Origin: an uncultured Oscillospiraceae bacterium
Lineage (GTDB): Bacteria > Bacillota > Clostridia > Oscillospirales > Oscillospiraceae
Length of the DNA stretch: 52,409 bases
NCBI GenBank assembly: GCA_934590355.1
Contig: CAKTOX010000012.1
Span: forward strand, 1-52,409
Direction of reading: 5' to 3'
Shown: positions 32,100-39,257 of the stretch, one piece after another
How positions within the stretch are numbered: position 1 is the first letter of the stretch
Layout: each line of letters opens with the position of its first letter
The notes under the pieces: model-generated
What the model was told of the DNA's origin: nothing
The model's database searches: none
Seen by the model: the letters and a program-made list of their open reading frames with translations, nothing else
Position numbers and translations under genes: made by a program

Positions 32100-34211
32100 T
32101 CAGGGTGTTTTGGTCTCGTATACGACGTCGTAGGTCGGAATGATCTCAATGCGCAGGTCGGTGCTTGCAAGATCAAACTGCCGGAGCACGTCGGCGCCCG
32201 CGATGACGAAGGTGAAGGTCCTTATATTGTGCGACTTCATTTCAAAGCCGGACATTCTGTTGAGGTCGTATGCCACGAGCTCCTTGTCGTTGTAAACTCT
32301 GACGATGTAGGAGCGCAGCTTGATGGCGTTGTCGAAGTTGTTTATATACTTGGTCTGGAGCACGAAGTCGTTGCCGCGCATGAACGCCTTGGTGACGGTT
32401 ATGGGCAGATTGGACACGGTGCTTACGCTGTCGCTGCTTGTAAAGACGCTCTGACCGTTTTCGGGAACAAAGCGCGCGCCTTCATAATAAACGCTCTGGC
32501 CGAGCCAATCGCCGTAAAGCGCGCGGTTGGACATACTGCGGGCGTTATAGATCTTGAGCTCGTTTGCGTTGCTGGTAACGAGGGTGTTCGGAATGAGCAC
32601 CATCTTGTCGGCAGTGAAGTTCATGCTGTCATACACGCCGCCGCACATGAGAGCGAGGCGGGACTTGCCGTTGAGGTCCATGCTGTAAAGATTGCGATTG
32701 AACGACGACAGGCAGTAGAAGGTATCGCCATATTTGTAGATCGAGCGGTTGCGCACATTCGTGGTGGCGGGGAACTCGCCGACGGCCTTTGCGACGCCGG
32801 GGGTCTGGAGCGAGATTGCGTACAGGTGGAGGTCGTAGTTGCCCTCACTGTCGTATGCCATGAAGTACATGACATGACCGTCGTAGAAGCTGGTGTTTAT
32901 ATTATAGTCGGCGACCTTCTCCATACTGCTGCTCACGGGGTCATACGACCAGAGCTTATCCACGCTGACCTGACGCTCGCCTTTGGCGTCCTTGACGGTG
33001 ATGTTTTCGGCAAGCTTGAAATAGAGCTTGCCGTTCCAGCCGTAGGGTACGAAATTCATGACCTCGCTGTATTTAAGCTCGGTCCAGAAGGGCTCAAAGC
33101 TGCCGCCGGAGATCTGACCGAACGCATAAACATAGCCGTCGGGCTTGTCGGCGTACTGCGTGAACGCGAGGGCGTAGAGCTTGCCGTCGTAGAAGCAGTA
33201 CGATTCGATGATGTAGCCGCTGTATACGGTGCTGAGGGTCTTGGAGGCGGGGTCATAGCACATAAGAGCGCCGTTTGCGCTGCCGCTGGTGCTGCGCGCG
33301 AAATAGACCTTGCCGTTATAGAGACTGATGTTATCTATATAGCTGCCGACGGGGGCGGTGTAGATTGCTCTGGCGTTGCCGTTGTCATCGGACTCAAAGA
33401 CCTTGTAGCTGACGGTGTCAACGGTCTCATAGTGCTTGTAGATGCTGTAATATGTGCTTCCTATCTGGACACAGATGCTGTCGTTTTCGAGATTTGCCTC
33501 ATAGTCCGCCATGTCGGCGTTGACCTTTTCGTCATATCCGCAGCGCTCGGAAGGAAGAATGATGCGCGCGATGACGGTGGCTATTTCGGCACGGGTGGTG
33601 TCCAGAGAGCCGGCAAAGCTGTTGTCCTCCATGCCGATGAGAATACCGGCACAGTAGAGCATCTTCACGTCCGCCTTGCAGTATTCGGGAATGATCGCCT
33701 CGTCCGTGATGGCGAGGGTGCTTATCTGCGGCATATCCTCGGCGTCTATCGTGCGTGCAAACAGATAGGCAAGATCATAGCGGTTAATGGGAGTGCTGCC
33801 GAGCATATTGTCGGCAGGACGTGCTTCGGGAAGCAGCTTGTGAGGTATGCAATAGCGCAGATACGGCATATACCAATCCTCGCCCTCGCGCACGGTGGTG
33901 TTCAGAGCGTTGGCATAGTATGCCGAATGGATACGCGCGGCGATAGTGAGCGCCTCTGCCCAAGTGACCGAGCCCTCGGGACGGAACGTTCCCTCGGCGT
34001 CGCCGAGAAGAATACCTCTGTCATAGCAGACCTTGATGCCGTAATATCCCCAGTGCGTGCTGCCGAGGTCGGAGAAGGTCGTCGGCGTCATGCGCGCGAC
34101 CTCTTCAAAAACGGCGAGCCCTTCGCCGGGGACCGGGGCGGCATAAGCGCCCGCGGACAACATGCAGCTCACAACAAGTATGAGTGCAAGAACTCTTTTC
34201 AGTCTCTTCAT
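32100..34211 (-). CDS. secreted S-layer-homology protein with propeller-like repeat domain
   Basis: 703 aa. Signal peptide (about 1-24, AGAYAAP cleavage region). SLH-type repeats follow: TTFSDLGSTHWGYYGIKVCYDRGILLGDAEGTFRPEG (about 44-80) is a clear SLH motif. Two weaker ones, with INRYDLAYLFARTI and the DTTRAEIATVIARII end, continue to about residue 220. These bind pyruvylated wall polymer. Residues about 240-600 contain repeated YNGKVYFARS/YDGKLYALAF/WNGKLYFKL/YGDTFYCLSS strands, like the DUF5050 beta-propeller. The C-terminal 100 residues form a beta domain. Surface-attached, function unknown. RBS CCGGAGG precedes the ATG. Confidence 0.88.
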   Translation of the reverse strand: MKRLKRVLALILVVSCMLSAGAYAAPVPGEGLAVFEEVARMTPTTFSDLGSTHWGYYGIKVCYDRGILLGDAEGTFRPEGSVTWAEALTIAARIHSAYYANALNTTVREGEDWYMPYLRYCIPHKLLPEARPADNMLGSTPINRYDLAYLFARTIDAEDMPQISTLAITDEAIIPEYCKADVKMLYCAGILIGMEDNSFAGSLDTTRAEIATVIARIILPSERCGYDEKVNADMADYEANLENDSICVQIGSTYYSIYKHYETVDTVSYKVFESDDNGNARAIYTAPVGSYIDNISLYNGKVYFARSTSGSANGALMCYDPASKTLSTVYSGYIIESYCFYDGKLYALAFTQYADKPDGYVYAFGQISGGSFEPFWTELKYSEVMNFVPYGWNGKLYFKLAENITVKDAKGERQVSVDKLWSYDPVSSSMEKVADYNINTSFYDGHVMYFMAYDSEGNYDLHLYAISLQTPGVAKAVGEFPATTNVRNRSIYKYGDTFYCLSSFNRNLYSMDLNGKSRLALMCGGVYDSMNFTADKMVLIPNTLVTSNANELKIYNARSMSNRALYGDWLGQSVYYEGARFVPENGQSVFTSSDSVSTVSNLPITVTKAFMRGNDFVLQTKYINNFDNAIKLRSYIVRVYNDKELVAYDLNRMSGFEMKSHNIRTFTFVIAGADVLRQFDLASTDLRIEIIPTYDVVYETKTP

Positions 34212-34262
34212 ATAATAAAGCCTCCGGTGGAATTATATTAGTCCTCTCTTATTCGGAAAATA

Positions 34263-34291
34263 ATTATATCAGGTTACATAATATCATGCAA
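34263..34291 (-). promoter_or_regulatory. promoter of the SLH-protein gene
   Basis: On the minus strand, TTGCAT (34291-34286), 17 bp and perfect TATAAT (34268-34263), 52 bp upstream of the start. Confidence 0.65.
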
Positions 34292-34323
34292 TAGCAAATG
34301 CTGTAAAACGGAAAATTTTGCGC

Positions 34324-34794
34324 TTATTTTAGGCTTTCCGGAACGCAGCAGTCTCCGCGCCCGTCGGCGTAGTCGTAAAGCTCCTGAATTCCTGCGGGTA
34401 AATTATCCGGCAGCAGCGCTCTTACCCGTTCCTCGCCGCCCTCGCGCATGGCGGTTTCGTAAAACCAGCACTTATATTCGATAAGCGCCTTGGCACGCCG
34501 CAGCCGCTCCATTTCCTCCTCGATGCTCTCGCGTTGGCGGCGGAAAAGCTCAAGTCGCTCGGGATAGGTCGATTTGCCCTGCGTGCACCACTGCATAAAC
34601 TGCTTTATTTCGCGTATCTCAAGCCCTGATTTTTTCAGACACTCGATGACCTTGAGCGCACTGACCTCGCGGTCGGTGAATTGGCGTATGCCCGAAGAGC
34701 GCTCGATCTCGGGAAACAGCCCCTCCTTGTCGTAATAGCGCAGCGTCGAGACCGGCAGAGCGGACATCTGCGAGACCTGACCTATCGTGTACAT
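34324..34794 (-). CDS. MerR-family transcriptional regulator
   Basis: 156 aa. The N-terminal winged helix reads YTIGQVSQMSALPVSTLRYYDKEGLFP, the MerR signature, followed by the REVSALKVIECLKKSGLEI second half and a coiled-coil dimerisation helix (about 80-125). The C-terminal 30 residues include a CC pair (GDCCVPESLK). No metal-binding Cys set typical of CueR/ZntR is seen, so it is closer to the organic-ligand or stress type. Start at 34794 follows CGGAGGAATTTT. It is divergent from the CMD-cupin gene and should act on the 19-bp-spacer promoter between them. Confidence 0.92.
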   Translation of the reverse strand: MYTIGQVSQMSALPVSTLRYYDKEGLFPEIERSSGIRQFTDREVSALKVIECLKKSGLEIREIKQFMQWCTQGKSTYPERLELFRRQRESIEEEMERLRRAKALIEYKCWFYETAMREGGEERVRALLPDNLPAGIQELYDYADGRGDCCVPESLK

Positions 34795-34821
34795 AAAATT
34801 CCTCCGAAAATTAAAAAAGAC

Positions 34822-34852
34822 TTGACCTAAAGTCAGCTTTAGGTGATATGCT
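34822..34852 (+). promoter_or_regulatory. MerR-type promoter/operator with 19-bp spacer
   Basis: TTGACC (34822-34827) and TATGCT (34847-34852) are separated by 19 bp. The spacer is covered by the palindrome ACCTAAAG-TCAG-CTTTAGGT (34825-34844). An overlong spacer with a centred palindrome is the hallmark of MerR activation by DNA untwisting. It drives the CMD-cupin gene at 34920. Confidence 0.8.
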
Positions 34853-34919
34853 TCAAACATACCATATAAATACCGCCGACGTCAAGACGCGGTGTTAAAA
34901 AAACAAGGAGGAATATGTA

Positions 34920-35654
34920 ATGGTAAAACAGACTGCGGGCAGGGACGCCCTTAACGATTTCGCACCGAAATTTGCCGAGCTCAACGACGACGTGCTCTTC
35001 GGCGAGGTCTGGTCGCGCGAGGACAAGCTCAGCCTCAAGACCCGCTCGATCGTCACGATAACGGCGCTCATAAGCAAGGGGCTCACGGACGAGTCGCTCA
35101 GGTATCATCTTTCGACCGCCCGCGCAAACGGCGTGAGCAGGACGGAGATGGCGGAGATACTCACGCACCTTGCGTTTTATGCGGGCTGGCCGAACGCATG
35201 GGCGGCGTTCCGCATGGCAAAGGAGGTCTATGCCGAGGATGCAGACGCAGGTCACGGCGGCTTTTTCGGCTTGGGCAAGCCCAACGACGCATATGCGAAA
35301 TACTTTATCGGGCAGAGCTATCTCAACCCGCTCACCGACCCTGCAAAGACCGTGTTCCTCGCAAACGTTACCTTTGAGCCCGGCTGCCGCAACAATTGGC
35401 ATATACACCACGCAAAAAGCGGCGGCGGGCAGATACTCATCTGCGTTGACGGCGAGGGCTGGTACTGCGAGGAGGGCAAGCCCGCGCAGAGCCTTCACGC
35501 GGGCGACGTCGTGACGATACCGGCGGGAGTCAAGCACTGGCACGGCGCGAAGAAGGACGGCTGGTTTTCCCATATCGCGGTCGAGGTGCCCGGCGAGGAT
35601 TGCTCAAGCGAGTGGTGCGAGCCTGTCTCGGACGAGGAGTATAACGCCCTGTGA
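34920..35654 (+). CDS. carboxymuconolactone-decarboxylase-like/cupin fusion protein
   Basis: 244 aa. Residues about 10-105 form a CMD (AhpD-like) helical domain: LSLKTRSIVTITALISKG and EMAEILTHLAFYAGWPNAWAA. The CxxC of AhpD is absent, so it is of the CMD rather than peroxidase-partner type. Residues about 130-235 form a cupin: FEPGCRNNWHIHHAKSGGG (metal His pair and Glu position replaced by Gly/Gln-rich turn) and LHAGDVVTIPAGVKHWHG (second motif). It is cytoplasmic. Such fusions are often MerR-controlled and associated with quinone, aldehyde or electrophile responses; the actual substrate is not known. AAGGAGGAAT precedes the ATG. Confidence 0.9.
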   Translation: MVKQTAGRDALNDFAPKFAELNDDVLFGEVWSREDKLSLKTRSIVTITALISKGLTDESLRYHLSTARANGVSRTEMAEILTHLAFYAGWPNAWAAFRMAKEVYAEDADAGHGGFFGLGKPNDAYAKYFIGQSYLNPLTDPAKTVFLANVTFEPGCRNNWHIHHAKSGGGQILICVDGEGWYCEEGKPAQSLHAGDVVTIPAGVKHWHGAKKDGWFSHIAVEVPGEDCSSEWCEPVSDEEYNAL

Positions 35655-35683
35655 CGGTCGGTAACAGGGGGTGTGTGAGGCAA

Positions 35684-35760
35684 ATGTGACGCTAATGTAA
35701 GAAATGGGGCGGGAAATGTAAGACGATTCGATGGTTTTGCGGTGCGCGATGCTGTATACT
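35684..35760 (+). promoter_or_regulatory. putative promoter region of the BceAB-type transporter
   Basis: TATACT (35755-35760) is a plausible -10, 44 bp upstream of the start. About 45-70 bp further upstream, GTGAC-GCTAA-TGTAA (35686-35700) and a second TGTAA (35717-35721) resemble half sites of BceR-type operators (TTACA-N4-TGTAA). No convincing -35 was found, consistent with an activated promoter. Weak evidence. Confidence 0.35.
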
Positions 35761-35804
35761 GAGAGCGTAAACAAGAGAAATGACAAATCGGGAGGTAAAA
35801 CCCA

Positions 35805-36569
35805 ATGAGCATACTGACTGTTGAAAACCTCAGAAAGGTATACAGCACGCGCTTTGGCGGAAACAAGGTCGAGGCGCTCAAAAACGTGAACTTCAGCGTC
35901 GAGGAGGGCGAATACGTCGCCATCATGGGCGAGTCCGGCTCCGGCAAGACGACGCTGCTCAATCTTCTGGCGGCCCTTGACAAGCCCACGGGCGGCACGG
36001 TGCTGCTCGACGGCAGAGACATCGGCAAGATCAAGGAGAGCGACGTTGCGACCTTCAGGCGCGACAATCTCGGCTTCGTGTTTCAGGAGTTCAATCTTCT
36101 CGACACCTTCACGATACAGGATAACATCCTGCTGCCGCTCGTGCTTGCGGGAAAGCGCTATGACGAGATGACCGCGCGGCTTCTGCCGGTAGCGAAGGAG
36201 CTCGGCCTGACCGCGCTGCTGAAAAAATATCCCTATGAGGTGTCGGGCGGACAGAAGCAGCGCGCCGCGGCGGCAAGGGCGCTCATAACAAATCCCCGCA
36301 TCGTCCTTGCCGACGAGCCGACCGGCGCTCTTGACTCCAAGTCAACGGACGAGCTTCTGGGCCTGTTTGAGCAGATAAACAAGAAGGGTCAGACCATCCT
36401 CATGGTCACGCACTCGGTCAAGGCCGCATCTCACGCGGGACGCATACTGTTTATTAAGGACGGCGAGGTCTTCCATCAGATATACCGCGGCAATTGCAGC
36501 GACAGCGAGCTGTATCAGAAGATCTCCGACACCCTGACCATTCTTGCATCGGGCGGTGAAGTGAAATGA
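35805..36569 (+). CDS. BceA-type ABC transporter ATPase
   Basis: 254 aa, MacB/LolD-type ATPase. The Walker A is GESGSGKTT, the Q loop FVFQEFNLLDTFT, the signature VSGGQKQRAAAARAL, the Walker B VLADEPTGALDSKS and the H loop VTHS. The opening ILTVENLRKVYSTRFGGNKVEAL is typical of BceA. It powers the BceB-type permease which it overlaps by 4 bp (ATGA). Such pairs remove peptide antibiotics from lipid II-cycle intermediates and act as co-sensors for a kinase; no BceRS pair lies adjacent here. GGGAGG precedes the ATG. Confidence 0.9.
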   Translation: MSILTVENLRKVYSTRFGGNKVEALKNVNFSVEEGEYVAIMGESGSGKTTLLNLLAALDKPTGGTVLLDGRDIGKIKESDVATFRRDNLGFVFQEFNLLDTFTIQDNILLPLVLAGKRYDEMTARLLPVAKELGLTALLKKYPYEVSGGQKQRAAAARALITNPRIVLADEPTGALDSKSTDELLGLFEQINKKGQTILMVTHSVKAASHAGRILFIKDGEVFHQIYRGNCSDSELYQKISDTLTILASGGEVK

Positions 36570-38593
36570 AGCTCGGCTTTTATCCCAAGCTCGCATGGAG
36601 CGGCATCGTAAAAAACAAGCGCCTGTACGTTCCGTATATCCTCTCGGCCTCGGGCGTCGCGGCGGTGTTTTACATCATGTTTTACCTCGCCTCGGGCAGC
36701 TTCCTCGACGGTATGCGCGGAGGCAGCACGGCGGCAACGACGCTCTCGCTGGGTGTGTATGTCATCGTCGTGTTTGCGCTCATCTTCCTTTTCTACTGCA
36801 ACTCCTTCCTCGTTCGCCGCAGATACAAGGAATTCGGACTTTACAGCATCCTCGGCATGAATAAGCGCAATATTACGCGCGTGCTCATATGGGAAACGCT
36901 TTTCTGCGCGCTGCTTTCCCTCGCGGGCGGAATTATCGTCGGCGCGCTGCTGTCAAAGCTCGCGGAGATGATAATGGCGCGCTTTTTGGGCGGCACGGCG
37001 GACTATGCCCTGCATATATCGCTCCCTGCCGTTGAGTATATGTTCTTTTTCTTCGGCATAATTTTCGTGCTTATTCTCTTAAACAGCATCATTCGCGTCA
37101 GGCGCATGACCGCAACGGAGCTCGTGCGCAGCGAAAACTACGGCGAAAAGCCCGTCAAGGCAAACCCCGTGCTCGGCATCGCGGGCATAGTCCTGCTCGG
37201 CGCGGCGTATTATCTCGCCGTCAGCATAGACCAGCCCGTGCAGGCGCTCATGACCTTTTTCGCTGCCGTCATCATGGTCATCGTCGGCACCTATCTTCTC
37301 TTCATTGCCGGCAGCGTTATGCTGTGCAGGGCGCTTCAGAAGAATAAGCGCTATTACTATAAGCCCAACCACTTCGTGTCCGTGGCGTCGATGACCTACC
37401 GCATGAAGCGAAACGGAGCGGGGCTTGCGAGCATCTGCATTCTTGCAACGATGGTGCTCGTCATGATCTCCTCCACCTCCTGCCTGTATTTCGGGATGAT
37501 CGACCTGACAAACGCCCGCTACCCGCGCGATATCGACGTGACCGTCGGCTACACGCACACCGCCGACGCCTCGGTCATGTCGGAGGAGAAGATCGGCACG
37601 CTGCGCGATAAGCTCGTGTCCGCACTCGGCGATACCGAGCGCAAAAACGTCCTCGACTTCCGTCAGGCGAACGTGACGGGCGCGTTTGAAGACGGCGTGG
37701 TGGATATTTCCGAGGACTATGCCAGCAGCGGCGGGCTGCAAGACGCGAACGTGCGTCTCGTGCCGCTGTCCGACTATAACCGTGCAGCAGGGACGAACGA
37801 GATCCTCGGCGAGGGCGAGGCGATCGTGTACATCCTGCGCGCAAGCTATGATCTCAAGACCGTGTCCCTCGGCAATGCGCTGACCTTCACCGTCAAAAAG
37901 ACCGTTGACACAATGCCGCTGGTAAACGGAAGTGACACCGCTGCCGTGGTGCCGACCGTGACGCTCGTGGTCTCGGATTTCGACAAGAGCGTTGACGCGC
38001 TGCTTGCCGCGGCGGAGGACGGCGCCGTCAGAATGCAGTGGCACTATGATTTTGACTGCTCGGACGATGTCGATGAGCAGGAAAAGGTCATAGACAAGAT
38101 AAGCGGCGCTGCCGAAAGCGGGGCGCTGTCGCCGGAGGAGCCCGATGGCTGGAGTTACCTCGTTTACGAATCCCGCGCAGCCGAGCGCTCGTATTTCGCG
38201 GGAACGTTCGGCGGACTGTTTTTCCTCGGCATCCTGCTCAGCGCGGTGTTTATCTGCGCGGCGGTGCTCATCATCTACTATAAGCAGCTTTCCGAGGGCT
38301 ATGAGGATGCGCACAGGTTTGAGATAATGCAGAAGGTCGGCATGACAAAGCAGGAGATCAGGCGCAGCATCAATTCTCAGCTCCTGACGGTGTTTTTCCT
38401 GCCGCTCATCTTTGCGGGACTGCATCTGAGCTTTGCGTTCCCGTTCATCCGCAAGATCCTCTATCTGTTCGCCTTTTACAACACGAGCTTCCTCGTCTGG
38501 ACGACCGTCATCAGCTTCTGCGTCTTTGCCCTCATCTATGCCGCCGTCTACAAGAAAACCTCCAACACCTACTACAAAATCGTCACCTTTTAA
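36566..38593 (+). CDS. BceB-type ABC transporter permease (FtsX fold)
   Basis: 675 aa, the usual BceB length. FtsX-type layout: membrane segments near 18-40 and 55-80, the RRRYKEFGLYSILGMNKRNI cytoplasmic loop, further segments at about 108-290, a large extracellular domain of roughly 200 residues (about 315-540) before segment 8, and two closing segments. The second FtsX core has FEIMQKVGMTKQEIRRS. The big external domain recognises peptide antibiotic or lipid target. Works with BceA just upstream. Confidence 0.9.
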   Translation: MKLGFYPKLAWSGIVKNKRLYVPYILSASGVAAVFYIMFYLASGSFLDGMRGGSTAATTLSLGVYVIVVFALIFLFYCNSFLVRRRYKEFGLYSILGMNKRNITRVLIWETLFCALLSLAGGIIVGALLSKLAEMIMARFLGGTADYALHISLPAVEYMFFFFGIIFVLILLNSIIRVRRMTATELVRSENYGEKPVKANPVLGIAGIVLLGAAYYLAVSIDQPVQALMTFFAAVIMVIVGTYLLFIAGSVMLCRALQKNKRYYYKPNHFVSVASMTYRMKRNGAGLASICILATMVLVMISSTSCLYFGMIDLTNARYPRDIDVTVGYTHTADASVMSEEKIGTLRDKLVSALGDTERKNVLDFRQANVTGAFEDGVVDISEDYASSGGLQDANVRLVPLSDYNRAAGTNEILGEGEAIVYILRASYDLKTVSLGNALTFTVKKTVDTMPLVNGSDTAAVVPTVTLVVSDFDKSVDALLAAAEDGAVRMQWHYDFDCSDDVDEQEKVIDKISGAAESGALSPEEPDGWSYLVYESRAAERSYFAGTFGGLFFLGILLSAVFICAAVLIIYYKQLSEGYEDAHRFEIMQKVGMTKQEIRRSINSQLLTVFFLPLIFAGLHLSFAFPFIRKILYLFAFYNTSFLVWTTVISFCVFALIYAAVYKKTSNTYYKIVTF

Positions 38594-39157
38594 TGGCGCT
38601 TTGACGCACCTACCGATACGCTTTTTGCGTGGACACGGTAACGAGGGTACCGACAAAACCGTAACTGCCTCGCACTGTTTCAGTGCGGGGCTTTTTTTGT
38701 TCCGCCTTGACGCAGTTACCGATACGCATTTTGCAGATGCTCGGTTACGAAGCTGCCGAAGAAACCGTAACGCTGTCGCTTCCCATGAGTGCAAACTTTG
38801 TCGGAAGTTCGTTACCGTGTCAGCGCAGTGAAATCAATCACCATTGTTCGTAGCGCATTGGCTCAACGCCGGTTGCCCTTTGCACAAGGGAGGCAATGGT
38901 GCAGCCTTAGCCTGCACTTCCGACTATAATGTAGGGGCGACCAGTGGTCGCCCGCATGCAATGGTTTTGTCGGTAGAATAGTTGCCGAGCCACCGCAATA
39001 GATGTATCGGTAAAACCTCAAGGCGCATCGGCTCAACGCCGGTTGCCCCTACGGCGAGTAGTGCGCGGCATTTGCGGTTTCCTCCGCACCATCGTAACCG
39101 AGCTGACGCAATATATGTATTCGTAAAATCCCAAGGCGCTCTGCCCCTGCGGCAGCA
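38594..39157 (+). repeat. dispersed repeat block B (four units, two hairpins), in front of the Na/Pi transporter
   Basis: A 664-bp gap between bceB and the transporter. Units of the GCGC-TTGACGC-CCGATAC family occur at 38594-38650 and 38701-38757 (plus) and inverted at 38984-39025 and 39096-39140. Segment 38888-38965 repeats 9372-9450 almost exactly; its hairpin is GGGCGACC/GGTCGCCC where block A has GGGCGAGC/GCTCGCCC. The sequence GGCTCAACGCCGGTTGCCC occurs twice (38859 and 39029). No ORF of note; block B ends at a Pho-like box exactly as block A does. Confidence 0.82.
38667..38698 (+). terminator. intrinsic terminator of bceAB, inside repeat block B
   Basis: GCCTCGCACTG/CAGTGCGGGGC stem of 11 bp with a TTT loop and TTTTTTT (38692-38698). 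Block A has a decayed version (GCCTCGCACTGTTGCAG), so the terminator seems to be part of the repeat. Confidence 0.82.
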
Positions 39158-39158
39158 G

Positions 39159-39175
39159 TTTACGAGGATTTTACA
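39159..39175 (+). promoter_or_regulatory. candidate Pho box before the Na/Pi cotransporter
   Basis: TTTACG (39159) and TTTACA (39170) are spaced 11 bp, the same half-site spacing as at 9532/9543 before the PhoP-type gene. On the opposite strand TTTACT and TTTACG occur again at 39238-39220. A TTGACA at 39193 may be a -35 element. Probable direct control of the transporter by the PhoP-type regulator. Confidence 0.55.
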
Positions 39176-39257
39176 AAGAGGCGGTAATCCATTTGACATT
39201 TCACCTGTATTATCAAATCGTAAAGAAAAAGTAAAACGGTAATACGGAGGAATTTTG

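Noticed and set aside
32082..34241. 719-codon open frame on the plus strand opposite the SLH gene
   Set aside because: It is the antisense shadow of a GC-rich gene with signal peptide, SLH motifs, promoter and terminator on the minus strand. The plus frame has no RBS and a composition typical of reversed codons.
37079..38794. Long minus-strand frame across bceB and repeat block B
   Set aside because: The bceB frame has clear FtsX motifs. The minus frame crosses a terminator and non-coding repeats and resembles nothing known.
38594..39157. Possible CRISPR array
   Set aside because: Repeats are of unequal length, in both orientations and without uniform spacers; no cas genes in the window.
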